A DNA stretch of 64,000 bases from Pseudolabrys sp. (GCA_026125895.1 JAHCKG010000021.1:17789-81788), one strand, 5' to 3'; counted from the first letter of the stretch, positions 8,974-19,542 are shown. Numbers and translations are program-made. The notes: a model not told the origin generated them from the sequence alone.

Positions 8974-9978
8974 TCAGTTCATCTTGACGCCGAGTTCCTT
9001 CGACATGATGTCGAGCACTTCCTGGCCGACGCGGCCCTTCGCCCACTTGTAGGTCGGCGCCATCGCTTCGCGCCAGGCCTTCTTCTGGTCGTCGTTGAGG
9101 TAGTGCAGCTCGGCCTTGCCCTTGGCCTTGATCTGCTTGAGGGCGTCGACGTTCTCTTCATGCGCGATCGAGTTGGTGTAGTCGGTCGCCTCGTCCATCG
9201 CCTTCTCGAGTTGCGTGCGGATGTCGGCCGGCAGGCCGCCCCAGAACTTCGAGTTGACGATCACCGCGTATTGCAGATGCGCGTGGTTCGCCACGGTGAT
9301 GTGCTTCTGCACCTCATCGAACTTCTGCGTCAGATAGTTGGACGGCGTGTTCTCGCAGCCATCGACGACGCCGGTCTGCAGCGCCTGATAGACTTCCGAG
9401 AAGGCCATGATCTGCGGGATCGAGCCCATGAGGCGGAAGTACTGATCGGCAATCTTCGAACCGGAGATGCGGAATTTCTTGCCCTGGAAATCGGCCGGCA
9501 TCAGCAGCGGCTCGTTCGACGAGACCATGTGGAAGCCGTTGTCCCAATAGGCGAGGCCCTTGATGCCCTTCGCCTCGAGCTTCGAGAACAGATACTTGCC
9601 GACCGCGCCCTTCATGGTCTTGGCGTATTCGGCGTCGTCCTTGAACAGCCAGGGCAGATCGAGCGCTTCGAATTCCTTGGCGCCGAGCGGCGCGAACTTG
9701 GCGGTCGAGGGCGCCAGCATCTGCACCGAGCCGAGCTGCAACGCTTCGATCTCTTCCTTGTCCTTGTACAACTGGGAGTTCGGATAGACTTCGACCTTGA
9801 CCTTGCCGTTGGTGTACTTCTCGGCAAGTTCCTTGAACTTCAGTGCGCCTTTGCCCTTCGGCGTATCGTTGGCGACGACGTGGCTGAATTTGATGACGAT
9901 GGGCGACTGGGCGGCAGCCACATTCGCAGTCAAGGCCAGTGCGGCAACCGCACCGATCAACGCGACAAACTTTTTCAT
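8974..9978 (-). CDS. dctP: TRAP transporter substrate-binding protein DctP
   Basis: 334 residues from the ATG at 9978 (MKKFVALIGAVAALALT), which starts a clean signal peptide ending AAA-QSPIVIKF; the longer open frame adds a non-signal stretch. The DctP/DctB family core is clear, including GKKFRISGSKIADQYFRLMG (conserved Arg that binds the ligand carboxylate) and EVYQALQTGVVDGCENTP. It delivers a carboxylate-containing solute to the downstream fused QM permease. The ligand is not predictable. Confidence 0.93.
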   Translation of the reverse strand: MKKFVALIGAVAALALTANVAAAQSPIVIKFSHVVANDTPKGKGALKFKELAEKYTNGKVKVEVYPNSQLYKDKEEIEALQLGSVQMLAPSTAKFAPLGAKEFEALDLPWLFKDDAEYAKTMKGAVGKYLFSKLEAKGIKGLAYWDNGFHMVSSNEPLLMPADFQGKKFRISGSKIADQYFRLMGSIPQIMAFSEVYQALQTGVVDGCENTPSNYLTQKFDEVQKHITVANHAHLQYAVIVNSKFWGGLPADIRTQLEKAMDEATDYTNSIAHEENVDALKQIKAKGKAELHYLNDDQKKAWREAMAPTYKWAKGRVGQEVLDIMSKELGVKMN

Positions 9979-10122
9979 GAGCAATCCCAAGCGTTTCCTG
10001 AAGGGCTCTTTTGACCCGCCTGGAATGGCGGGCGCTTTCGGCCCATAGGTGTGAGGGCCGGGACATTTTGACACGCGTCACCCGGCCATCTTGATTTGTA
10101 TAACGGTTTCGTCCTCGCGAAA

Positions 10123-10139
10123 AGCCCAGATTTCGGGCT
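10123..10139 (-). terminator. Short hairpin after msrP (weak terminator)
   Basis: On the minus strand AGCCC and GGGCT form a 5-bp stem immediately after the msrP stop codon, followed by TTTTCG. The stem is short, so termination may be inefficient. Confidence 0.35.
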
Positions 10140-11125
10140 CAGGCCCAGAGGCGCTCGCCTTCGAGGCCTTTGTAGAGGCCGGCGACGAATTCGCCGTAGC
10201 CGTTGAACAGCAAAGTCGGGCGCCGTTCACCGGTTCCAATCACCTCTTCGGTCGCCTGGCTCCAGCGCGGATGCGGGACCTCGGGATTGACGTTGGCCCA
10301 GAACCCGTACTCGGACGCCTGCAACTTTTCCCACATGCCCTTCGGCCGTTCCTCGACGAAGGAGAAGCGCACGATCGACTTGATCGACTTGAAGCCGTAC
10401 TTCCATGGCACCGCCAGCCGCAACGGCGCGCCGTGCTGCTTGGCCATCGGATGGCCGTAGGCGCCGGTGGCGATGAAGGTGAGATCGTTGGTCGCCTCCG
10501 CCATCGTCAGACCTTCGACATAGGGCCACGGATACCAGGGCTGGCGCTGGCCGGGCGCGACCTTCGGATTGAGGAAGGTTTCCATTCTGACGTACTTCGC
10601 CGAGCCCTGCGGATTGGCGAAGGACACCAGCTTGGCCAGCGGAAAGCCGGTCCAGGCGATCGCCATGCCCCAGGCCTCGACGCAGCGATGGCGATAGGCG
10701 CGCTCCTCGAGCCCCATCTTCTTGATGAGATCGTCGGCGTCGATCTCCATCGGCTTCTCGACGAGGCCATCGATCTTCACCGTCCAAGGCCGGATCGGCA
10801 GCTTCTGCGCCTGCTCGGCGACATCCTTGGTCGAGTTGAACTCATAGAAATTGTTGTAGTTGGCGTTCACCTTCTCCGCGGTGATCGGACGATCGAGCGT
10901 GTATTTGTCGTTGTGCTTGGCCGGATACAAACCCGCATTGGGGTCGGGAAGATTGGCGGCGTCATCGACTCGCTGCGCCTGCGCCAGACCGGAGGCCAGC
11001 ACCGGAGCGAGCGCCAGCGCCCCGGCGCCGCCGATGAGCAGCTTGCGGCGGCTGAACACCAGGTGTTCGGGCGTGATCTGGCTCTGCGGAATTTCCCAAC
11101 CGCGGCGGCGGATGATGTTCGTCAT
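10139..11125 (-). CDS. msrP: Protein-methionine-sulfoxide reductase catalytic subunit MsrP (YedY)
   Basis: A 328-residue molybdopterin enzyme with a twin-arginine signal (SRRKLLIGG, about residues 26-34) followed by a hydrophobic stretch and AQA cleavage site. The Mo-coordinating Cys lies in HRCVEAWGMAIAWTGFPL, and GAPLRLAVPWKYGFKSIKSI matches the sulfite-oxidase fold. MsrP reduces oxidised methionine in periplasmic proteins with electrons from the haem membrane protein MsrQ. No msrQ gene adjoins it here, which is unusual. Start ATG has GAGAGGG upstream. Confidence 0.93.
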   Translation of the reverse strand: MTNIIRRRGWEIPQSQITPEHLVFSRRKLLIGGAGALALAPVLASGLAQAQRVDDAANLPDPNAGLYPAKHNDKYTLDRPITAEKVNANYNNFYEFNSTKDVAEQAQKLPIRPWTVKIDGLVEKPMEIDADDLIKKMGLEERAYRHRCVEAWGMAIAWTGFPLAKLVSFANPQGSAKYVRMETFLNPKVAPGQRQPWYPWPYVEGLTMAEATNDLTFIATGAYGHPMAKQHGAPLRLAVPWKYGFKSIKSIVRFSFVEERPKGMWEKLQASEYGFWANVNPEVPHPRWSQATEEVIGTGERRPTLLFNGYGEFVAGLYKGLEGERLWA

Positions 11126-11236
11126 ATGACCCTCTCTCGGCCTCGTCCCTTATTATACGAGGTAAGGCGCCGGGGGGATCAAACGCAAATCACGGATGCT
11201 TGTCCCCCCCCCGCGAAACGGAGAAGGGGAAGAAGG

Positions 11237-13312
11237 TCACTCGGCCGCCCGTTTGGCCGCCACCACCTGATCGGCCTGGCGGCCGGTCAGCTCGGCCATG
11301 TGGTCGAACTTGAAGCTGAACGAGCCGACGCCCGCGGTCGCCGACCGCACCTCGACGATGAGGTCGCCGATCTCGGCTTCGGCCATCTGCGCCCGCACCG
11401 TGTCCCAGCCGTCCCAGCCCTCGCGCGTGTCGAAGCCGAGGATGTGGCCGCGCCGCCCGGACAGGATGGCGTTGATGCGCGCCGTCGCATCATTGGGACA
11501 AACGATCTCGACCAGATGGATCGGCTCGAGCAGCACCGGCTGGCACTGCGGCAAGCCCTCGACGATGGCGATGCGGCCGGCGGTGCGGAACGCCATGTCG
11601 GAGGAGTCGACGGTGTGATACGAGCCGTCGGTCAGCGACACTTCGATATCGACCACCGGGAAGCCGAGCGGCCCATGGGTGAGCGCGTCCTTGACGCCCT
11701 CCTCGACCGCCGGGATGTAATTGCGCGGCACGACGCCGCCGGTGATCATGTCGTTGAACTTGAAGCCGCCCTCGCGCGGCAGCGGCTTGATCTCCAGCAC
11801 GACGTCGCCGAACTGGCCGTGACCGCCGGATTGCTTCTTGTGCCGGCCGCGGATGGTGATCGATTTGCGGATGGTCTCGCGATAGCCGACTTTCGGCCGA
11901 TGCATCAGCACCGGCACGCCATAGCGGTCGGCCAATCGTTCGGTGGCGACGCGCAAGTGCATCTCGCCCTGCCCCCACAACACCACTTCGTGGTTCTCGG
12001 TATTGTGGATCACCGTCAGCGACGGGTCTTCTTCCGTCAGCTTGGTGAAAGCGACGCCGAGCTTGACGTCGTCCTTGCGCTCCTTGGCCTGCACCGCCAT
12101 GGCCAGGATCGGCGCAAACGGCTTCACCGAGACCAACGCCTCGATCGCATGCTTGCCGGCCGACAAGGTATCGCCGGTCTTGGCGCCGTCGAGTTTGCCG
12201 AACGCCACGGTCTCGCCGGCTTTCGCCGCGCCGCGCTTGCTGAACGTCGCTCCCATCAGCGTGAAGACGCCGGAGACGCGGCCGGCGTCGCGTCGCGGCG
12301 CCAGGAAGTTGGCGCCGTCGGCGACCTCGCCATTGAGCAGGCGCGCCACCGACATCTTGCCGCCATGCGCGGTGTGGAAGGTCTTGAGCACGATGGCGAC
12401 AGGATCGCCGTTCGGCTTCAGCCCGAGCCGCGCCGCCGTCTCCTTCACGCCGGGCGCTTCGTGACGCAGCGCCTTGAGAAGCCGCAGCACGCCGTTCGAG
12501 CGCGTCGCGGCGCCGAGCAGCACCGGACAAACCTCGCGCTCGCGCAGTTCCTTCGCCAGATCGTCGAATACGCGGTCGCGCGGCGGCTCCATATCGCCGA
12601 GCAGTTGCTCGAGCAATTCGTCGTCGTGATCGGCGAGCGTCTCCAGCATGGTGAAGCGCGCTTCCTTCTCGCGGTCCTTGTTCTCGCCGGCAAGCTCGAT
12701 CACTTCCGACGCGGCGTATTCGCGATAGACATGCGCGCGCTCGAGCGCCAGATCGACGAAGCCGGACACGATGTCGCCGTTCCAGATCGGGATCTGCCGC
12801 AGCAGCAGCGGAATGCGCGAGGCCGGCTGCAAGAGCTTGATGGTCTCGCGGACGCGCTTGTCGGCCTTGTCGATCTTGTTGAGAAAAAGGAAATGCGGAA
12901 TGTTCTGGTCTTCCAGCTCGCGCAGGATGAGCTGAAGCTGCGGCACCTTCTTCTCGTCAGCCTCGCAGACGACGACGGCGGCATCGACCGCCGGCAGCAC
13001 GCAGCGCATGTCGTGGATGAATTCGATCGAACCGGGACAGTCCACGAAGGTGTAGCTGTCGCCCATGAATTCGGTGGTGGCGAACGTCGCCTCGACGCTC
13101 ATCTTGTGCTGGCGCGCTTCCTTCGAGGCGTCGCCGACGGTCGAACCCGCATCGACCGATCCCTGCCGCGCGATGGCGCCGGTGCGCGCCAGGATCGCGT
13201 CAAGCAGCGTGGTCTTGCCGCTCTGAAACGGGCCCACCAGCGCGATGGTGCGGGGGCCCCTGGAACTTATCAGCGGGGAACTCGTGCCTTTCTGTTGCGT
13301 AGCCTGTTGCAT
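11237..13312 (-). CDS. Elongation factor G-like translational GTPase (EF-G2 type)
   Basis: 690 residues from the ATG at 13312, which has a strong AGGGAGG site; a ten-residue longer frame lacks one. The five-domain EF-G architecture is recognisable, with a G domain carrying GPFQSGKTTL (P-loop), DCPGS (G3), NKID (G4), then domains II-V. The switch II motif is DCPGS rather than DTPGH, so the His that activates water for GTP hydrolysis in EF-G is replaced by Ser, and the P-loop is also divergent. It is therefore a paralogue, not the housekeeping fusA, and stands outside any str operon. Function is unknown. Confidence 0.88.
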   Translation of the reverse strand: MQQATQQKGTSSPLISSRGPRTIALVGPFQSGKTTLLDAILARTGAIARQGSVDAGSTVGDASKEARQHKMSVEATFATTEFMGDSYTFVDCPGSIEFIHDMRCVLPAVDAAVVVCEADEKKVPQLQLILRELEDQNIPHFLFLNKIDKADKRVRETIKLLQPASRIPLLLRQIPIWNGDIVSGFVDLALERAHVYREYAASEVIELAGENKDREKEARFTMLETLADHDDELLEQLLGDMEPPRDRVFDDLAKELREREVCPVLLGAATRSNGVLRLLKALRHEAPGVKETAARLGLKPNGDPVAIVLKTFHTAHGGKMSVARLLNGEVADGANFLAPRRDAGRVSGVFTLMGATFSKRGAAKAGETVAFGKLDGAKTGDTLSAGKHAIEALVSVKPFAPILAMAVQAKERKDDVKLGVAFTKLTEEDPSLTVIHNTENHEVVLWGQGEMHLRVATERLADRYGVPVLMHRPKVGYRETIRKSITIRGRHKKQSGGHGQFGDVVLEIKPLPREGGFKFNDMITGGVVPRNYIPAVEEGVKDALTHGPLGFPVVDIEVSLTDGSYHTVDSSDMAFRTAGRIAIVEGLPQCQPVLLEPIHLVEIVCPNDATARINAILSGRRGHILGFDTREGWDGWDTVRAQMAEAEIGDLIVEVRSATAGVGSFSFKFDHMAELTGRQADQVVAAKRAAE

Positions 13313-13478
13313 GGCAACCTCCCTGGCCGGGAGCTGGACCAATGTTACCCGGCCCGTGCGCTGATCGTTTCAGGCCCAGGCGGCACTGGCAAGTCACGAT
13401 TGTCCGTTTGCATTGCAAAATCGTTGCAACAGGTTTTCGCTAAATTCAGCGCGCAGGATGCCCATGCGGTTACCGCAA

Positions 13479-14036
13479 TCAGCCGCGGCGGCCTATCAAT
13501 ACGCCGATGAGCGCGGCGGCCGCGATCACGCCGAACACCGTCTGGCGCGAGCCATTGCGCATGATGTCTTCGGCGGCATCGGCGGAACGGCGGCCGAGCA
13601 GTTCGGCCTGCCGCTGCACCTCGGTGCCCAGGTCGGCTGTCGCGCGTTCGCTCCGGCGAAGCGTGTCCTTCGCCTCCGCCTTGATCTGGGCAAGCGTAAC
13701 GCCGGGGCGCGGGGCCGAGCTGCGCGCCCGGATCGCGACCACGACGAACATGAGGATCGCGATCAGCGCGGCGGCGCCGCCGGCAGCGGCGAAACCGGCC
13801 AGCGGCCCGTGACGCATGGCGACCGCATAATATAGCGCGGCAAAGCCGATGATCACGGCAATCACCGCGAAGATCAGCCCCAGCAGGCCGAGCGCCGCCG
13901 TCACTGCGGCGCCGGCAGCCTGAGCCTTGGCCTGACCGATCGCCTCATCCTTATAGGCGCGCGCCAGCAGCATCAGCCGCTCGGGCTGGCCGTGCAGCGC
14001 GATATTGATGAGCGGGCGCAGTGCCTTCAGCATCAA
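13479..14036 (-). CDS. Phage holin family-like small membrane protein
   Basis: 185 residues with two adjacent transmembrane segments (about 45-75 and 80-105), an amphipathic coiled-coil-like region and a third short hydrophobic stretch near the C-terminus (VFGVIAAAALIGVLIG). Rhizobial homologues are annotated as holin superfamily or nutrient-deprivation-induced proteins; there is no prophage around it. Its start overlaps the stop of the DUF883 gene by four bases (ATGA), so the two are translationally coupled and probably act together at the membrane under stress. Confidence 0.75.
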   Translation of the reverse strand: MMLKALRPLINIALHGQPERLMLLARAYKDEAIGQAKAQAAGAAVTAALGLLGLIFAVIAVIIGFAALYYAVAMRHGPLAGFAAAGGAAALIAILMFVVVAIRARSSAPRPGVTLAQIKAEAKDTLRRSERATADLGTEVQRQAELLGRRSADAAEDIMRNGSRQTVFGVIAAAALIGVLIGRRG

Positions 14037-14434
14037 TTACGGCCCCGCGTCATCATGCCGATGATGATGCCCACGAACAGAGTGCCGAAGATGGTGCCGA
14101 GCGGCTTGGTGCGCGCCATGTCCTCGAGTTCGGCGGTCATGCCGCGGACCTGGTTCTGCGCCGTGGCGGCAGCATCGCTCGCCAACTGGCTCGCCTGGCC
14201 GGTCACGGTTTCGCCGACGTTTCTCGCCGTGCGATAGGCTTCCGAACCGGCATTCGAAACGAATTTGGTCAGCGTTTCCTGGATCGCGGCAATGTCGCCC
14301 TTCAGCTTGCTCAGATCGGCGGCCAGATCGTCGCGGGCATTGCCGGCCTCGGCGCCGATCCTGGATGCGCCCTGGCGCGCCTCGTCGCTGACATCGTTCC
14401 GCAGTTTGTTGGCCTGGGTGCCAAGATCGGTCAT
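14033..14434 (-). CDS. DUF883 (YqjD/ElaB-like) membrane-anchored protein
   Basis: 133 residues from the ATG at 14434, with GGAGAG upstream. It consists of a long Ala-, Asp- and Lys-rich amphipathic helix followed by one C-terminal membrane anchor (PLGTIFGTLFVGIIIGMMTR), the layout of YqjD/ElaB proteins, which in E. coli bind ribosomes at the membrane in stationary phase. The downstream holin-like gene overlaps it by four bases. The ribosome role is by family analogy only. Confidence 0.8.
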   Translation of the reverse strand: MTDLGTQANKLRNDVSDEARQGASRIGAEAGNARDDLAADLSKLKGDIAAIQETLTKFVSNAGSEAYRTARNVGETVTGQASQLASDAAATAQNQVRGMTAELEDMARTKPLGTIFGTLFVGIIIGMMTRGRN

Positions 14435-14510
14435 CGCGCTCTCCGTGGGTTCAGTGGCTCCTGCCGCCAACGAGAGCGCAACCGCAAGGTTCCTGCCGTC
14501 ACGGAATTAA

Positions 14511-14543
14511 AAAGGCCGGCACACGTGACGTGTGCCGGCTTTA
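14511..14543 (-). terminator. Intrinsic terminator of aspartate aminotransferase gene
   Basis: A nearly perfect palindrome (14515-14526 with 14528-14539) extended by A-T pairs is followed on the minus strand by TTTTAAT. It lies 35 bp after the aminotransferase stop and 77 bp before the DUF883 start. The plus strand also has a short T-run. Confidence 0.8.
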
Positions 14544-14577
14544 TCATTTGACGCAGCGCGCGCCGCGCGCGCGAAGT

Positions 14578-16272
<1,695 letters not shown>

Positions 16273-16932
16273 ATGGCGAGGAATCAGGCGGGACGTTTCG
16301 AGATGTACACGCTCTACTCGATGCAGAGCTCGGGCAACAGCTACAAGGTTCGCCTGGCGCTGTCGGTGCTGCAGGCGCCCTATACGCTGGTCGAAATCGA
16401 CATTCTCCAGGGCGAGAGCCGCACGCCGGAATTCCTCGAAAAGAATCCGAACGGCCAGGTGCCTCTGCTCGAGGTCGCGCCGAACCGCTATCTCGCCGAA
16501 TCGAATGCCATTCTCTGGTATGTCGCGCGCGGCACCGAGCTCGCGCCCGAAGATCCGATCGAACGCGCCGAAGCGCTGCAATGGATGTTCTTCGAGCAGC
16601 ACAGCCTCGAGCCGAACATCGGCACGGCCTATTTCTGGCTGTCGCTGATCAAGGGCGGCCGCGACCTGCAAAGCCACGCGCTCGAAGACTGGATGGAAAA
16701 CGGCAATCGCGCGCTGCGCGTGATGGAGGCGCACCTGACGAAGCACGACTATTTCGTCGCCGGCCGCTTCACCATCGCCGACATCGCGCTCTATGCCTAT
16801 ACGCACGTCGCGCATCTGTGCGACTTCGATCTGGCGCCGTACGCCGCCGTGCGCCGGTGGCTCGAACGCGTCGAGGCGCAGCCCGACTACGTGGCGATGA
16901 GCTGGCAGCCGGAAACGATCGCCGCCGAGTAG
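16273..16932 (+). CDS. Glutathione S-transferase family protein
   Basis: About 219 residues from the ATG at 16273, with GGCGGGGA upstream. The N-terminal thioredoxin-like domain (about 10-85) has SGNSYKVRLALS, NGQVPLLEV (cis-Pro) and the glutathione-binding ESNAIL motif; the C-terminal all-helical domain has FTIADIALYAY, the N-capping box typical of the family. Members conjugate or reduce electrophiles with glutathione; the substrate is not predictable. Monocistronic and divergent from aatA. Confidence 0.92.
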   Translation: MARNQAGRFEMYTLYSMQSSGNSYKVRLALSVLQAPYTLVEIDILQGESRTPEFLEKNPNGQVPLLEVAPNRYLAESNAILWYVARGTELAPEDPIERAEALQWMFFEQHSLEPNIGTAYFWLSLIKGGRDLQSHALEDWMENGNRALRVMEAHLTKHDYFVAGRFTIADIALYAYTHVAHLCDFDLAPYAAVRRWLERVEAQPDYVAMSWQPETIAAE

Positions 16933-17080
16933 ATCGGCGGCGGTGACGCCGGCATATTCAAGCTGACAATCCGGGAATGTTTGGCGCGCTGGTCCTTGAA
17001 CCGCGCGCCGAAAAAGCATCGGCCGCCCGAAAGCCTGAGGGGGAAGTGGCTTCCGGGCAGCAGATGGTTGACGCTATCGC

Positions 17081-17323
17081 TTACTGCGAGAGCGCGGCAG
17101 CAGTGGCGCGATCGAACTCACGCTGTTCGGCCGCGGTGAAGCGGGTCTGCGTCTCCACCGGGGCGTAGGCATAAGCCTGGGCGCCACGCACCGTCTGCTG
17201 GACGACAGGCGCGCTGACGTCCTGGTGCAGGACTTCCGACGCATCGCTGGCGAAGGCCGAAGTGGCGAAGCCGGTCGCAAGCAACGCGGCGGCGAAAGCG
17301 ATCTTGGTGTTCATCTTGGTCAT
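17081..17323 (-). CDS. Small secreted protein of unknown function
   Basis: 80 residues from the ATG at 17323, chosen because AGGAG lies eight bases upstream. Residues 1-23 form a signal peptide ending SAFA-SDASEV. The mature part is about 57 residues, ends in ...FTAAEQREFDRATAAALSQ, and has no Cys. It resembles short DUF4148-like periplasmic proteins of Proteobacteria, but the match is not firm. It faces a long gene-poor region. Confidence 0.7.
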   Translation of the reverse strand: MTKMNTKIAFAAALLATGFATSAFASDASEVLHQDVSAPVVQQTVRGAQAYAYAPVETQTRFTAAEQREFDRATAAALSQ

Positions 17324-17902
17324 TGCATTAACTCCTCTTGGCAAGACGAGTGTCATCTAGATGTCGCATCGCGTTCGGCAAGAGGCGCTCGATGAACGTC
17401 GCACGCGATGACGATCACGCTCGCGTGCGAGCGACGTGAATGAGCGAAAGATGATTCGTATCGTGCGCATCGGGACGGCGAAACAAAACGCCCTATCCAT
17501 CGCGCTTTTTGACGACGGCCTGTTCTCTTCGATGCGCCACGACGATCAACGCGCGCATCGTTGCGACGCTGCAAAGCGCATTCGCGCCGATGATAAGAAT
17601 GTCAGCCATGCAATGATCGACAGGATCATTGCTGTTACCGACGCAGATCGATGTGCGTGTTAACGTCGCCGATACATCACGCAACGTCATGACAGCGATC
17701 GCATCTTCAAATCGATGGCGCGATGCTTTCGTCTAAAGTCGAATGCCGTGCGCATCGTCGTCGGCGAGCGACTGGCTTGCCCCGGCCGCGAACTCGGCAC
17801 GCGGCACGACCGACCCGCGCCTTTGCGCCTGCGCTCCGCTAAGGTCCTAAGGCCTGCGCGTTGGCGCTTGGCCCACCGCCGGTCCGGGACGGAGCGCCGG
17901 TA
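17324..17902. other. Gene-poor region with unusual word composition
   Basis: No convincing gene in about 580 bp. The part from about 17360 to 17760 is dominated by short recurring words such as GCGATG, CGCATCG, GATCG and CATCG on both strands, and has lower GC than the surroundings. Short frames exist (for example 17436-17663) but have no ribosome site and unlikely residue content. It may hold long-range regulatory sequence or an RNA; none could be defined. Confidence 0.4.
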
Positions 17903-17917
17903 TTAACCCGGCGTTAA
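17903..17917. promoter_or_regulatory. Perfect CtrA box (TTAA-N7-TTAA)
   Basis: TTAA at 17903-17906, a seven-base spacer, TTAA at 17914-17917, continuing as TTAACCAT, which is the preferred CtrA half-site. It lies 125 bp before a small membrane-protein gene. No clear -10 follows at the usual distance, so it could repress or act at a distance. Confidence 0.5.
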
Positions 17918-18041
17918 CCATATCCGCCACGAAAGCGCCCCGGTTCCCGACCGGCTTCGCCACATTCGGGCCGAACCGAAGCCGGGTTCCAACGTTAGCC
18001 AGTGGATGCAGTGATTCTGACTCCGCTCCGGTGGTTTCGTG

Positions 18042-18341
18042 ATGCGCAACCTTGAACATTCTGCAGGTTTCCGCGGCCCGGCCAGCCTCCACGGCACCGG
18101 CGTCGAGTCGCGCCGTGTTGTCCTCGCCGAACTGACGGCCATCGCCGGCCTGTCGATTGCGACGTTGGTAGCGGTGACGGCGGTATCTGTCGGCATGGCC
18201 CGCGCCGCCGTTGGCGATGGCGTCATTGGCAATGATGGCGGCGTGTTCGCCATCGCCCTGGTGCTCGGCCTCGCCTTCATCGCCATCGGCGGCTTCGCCG
18301 TGCTGATGCCCGGCGGCGGGCGCCGCCATCCGCGGCACTAA
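18042..18341 (+). CDS. Small membrane protein of unknown function
   Basis: About 99 residues with two predicted membrane helices (about 30-54, LTAIAGLSIATLVAVTAVSV; about 70-90, FAIALVLGLAFIAIGGFAVL) separated by a short Gly/Asp loop. No family recognised. A minus-strand frame over the same interval is low-complexity and unconvincing. A perfect CtrA box lies upstream. The start is uncertain because the ribosome site is weak. Confidence 0.6.
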   Translation: MRNLEHSAGFRGPASLHGTGVESRRVVLAELTAIAGLSIATLVAVTAVSVGMARAAVGDGVIGNDGGVFAIALVLGLAFIAIGGFAVLMPGGGRRHPRH

Positions 18342-18405
18342 TCCGCAGCCCTCTTTGGCGGCCTGACGCGTTAGGGTGCAACACCCCCGCTGTGAGGTCG
18401 CCCCC

Positions 18406-19542
18406 ATGTCCGTCACGTTGCGTCACCTCTGTATCGCCGCCGTTGTCTTCCTCGCGCCACCGGGCGCCGGCGCGCAGACTTTTTCGTCGTCCGCCGGTCC
18501 GCTGAAGGTCGAGACCGTGGCGCGCGGCCTCTCCCACCCCTGGGCCCTCGCTTTCCTGCCCGACGGGGGCATGCTCGTGACCGAGCGTCCGGGGCGTATT
18601 CGTATCGTTGCAAAAAACGGCGACGTGTCGAAGCCGGTCGAAAACGTGCCGCGCGTCTTCGCCCGCGGTCAGGGCGGCATGCTCGACATCATCCTCGATC
18701 GCGACTTCGCGAAAAATCGCGTCATCTATTTCTCCTACGCCGAGCCGGTTGATGGCGGCGGACGCACCGCGCTCGCCCGTGCCCTTCTCGGCAGCGGCGA
18801 AGCCCCTGCCCTGCGTGACGTCAAGGTCATCTTCCGTCAGGCGGGCCCGCTGTCGCGCAGCAATCACTTCGGCGGCCGCATCGTGCAGGCGCGCGATGGC
18901 AACCTGTTCGTCACCACCGGCGAGCATTTCACCGACCGCGACCTCGCACAGACGCTCGACAATGATCTCGGCAAGGTCATCCGCATCACGCCGGACGGCG
19001 AGGCGCCGAAGGACAATCCGTTCGTCGGCCGCGATGGCGCGCGCGCGATCGTGTGGTCCTATGGCCATCGCAACCCGCAAGGCCTCACCATCAACCCGGC
19101 CGACGGCGCGCTGTGGGAGCAGGAGCACGGCGCCCGCGGCGGCGACGAGATCAACATCATCCGCGCGGGCAAGAATTACGGCTGGCCGCTGGTGAGCTAC
19201 GGCGTCAACTATGACGGCAGCGCGGTCGGCACCGGCAAGCAGCAGGCGGACGGCATCGAAGATCCGGTGTGGCACTGGACGCCGTCGATCGCGCCGTCCG
19301 GCCTCGCCTTCTACACCGGCGACCTGTTTCCGCAGTGGAAAGGCAGCCTGTTCAGCGGCGCCCTGCGCGGGCAATTGCTGTCACGCCTCGACATCAAGGA
19401 CGGCAAGCCGGCGAAGGAAGAGCGGCTGTTGCAGGATCTTGGCGAGCGCATCCGCGACGTGCGCCAGGGGCCCGACGGCGCGCTCTATCTGCTCACCGAC
19501 AGCGAGGCCGGGCGGATCCTGCGGGTGAGCCCGGGGAAGTAG
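18406..19542 (+). CDS. PQQ-dependent sugar dehydrogenase (Gdh-B/YliI-type beta-propeller)
   Basis: 378 residues from the ATG at 18406 (GAGG upstream) with a signal peptide ending AGAQT. The six-bladed propeller of soluble aldose sugar dehydrogenases is recognisable from GLSHPWALAFLPDGGMLVTERPG... near the start, RSNHFGGRIV, SYGHRNPQGLTI and WEQEHGARGGDE. Family members oxidise aldoses in the periplasm with PQQ; no PQQ synthesis genes are in the window. Followed by a palindromic repeat rather than a further gene. Confidence 0.88.
   Translation: MSVTLRHLCIAAVVFLAPPGAGAQTFSSSAGPLKVETVARGLSHPWALAFLPDGGMLVTERPGRIRIVAKNGDVSKPVENVPRVFARGQGGMLDIILDRDFAKNRVIYFSYAEPVDGGGRTALARALLGSGEAPALRDVKVIFRQAGPLSRSNHFGGRIVQARDGNLFVTTGEHFTDRDLAQTLDNDLGKVIRITPDGEAPKDNPFVGRDGARAIVWSYGHRNPQGLTINPADGALWEQEHGARGGDEINIIRAGKNYGWPLVSYGVNYDGSAVGTGKQQADGIEDPVWHWTPSIAPSGLAFYTGDLFPQWKGSLFSGALRGQLLSRLDIKDGKPAKEERLLQDLGERIRDVRQGPDGALYLLTDSEAGRILRVSPGK

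Noticed and set aside
7729-10014. Open frame of 761 codons on the plus strand
   Set aside because: Antisense shadow of the TRAP dctQM and dctP genes; rich in Arg, His and Asp with no recognisable domain, as expected from high GC codon bias.
10091-13510. Open frame of 1139 codons on the plus strand
   Set aside because: Antisense to msrP and the EF-G-like gene, both of which show clear families and good starts.
13479-14036. Holin-like gene as a sign of a prophage
   Set aside because: No lysis, capsid, integrase or attachment features nearby; the gene is coupled to a DUF883 stress-type gene.
17436-17663. 75-codon plus-strand frame in the gene-poor region
   Set aside because: No ribosome site, no family, and residue content follows the repeated GATCG words.
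17847-18416. Open frame of 189 codons on the minus strand
   Set aside because: Low-complexity and charged; the plus-strand frame at 18042-18341 has real membrane helices instead.
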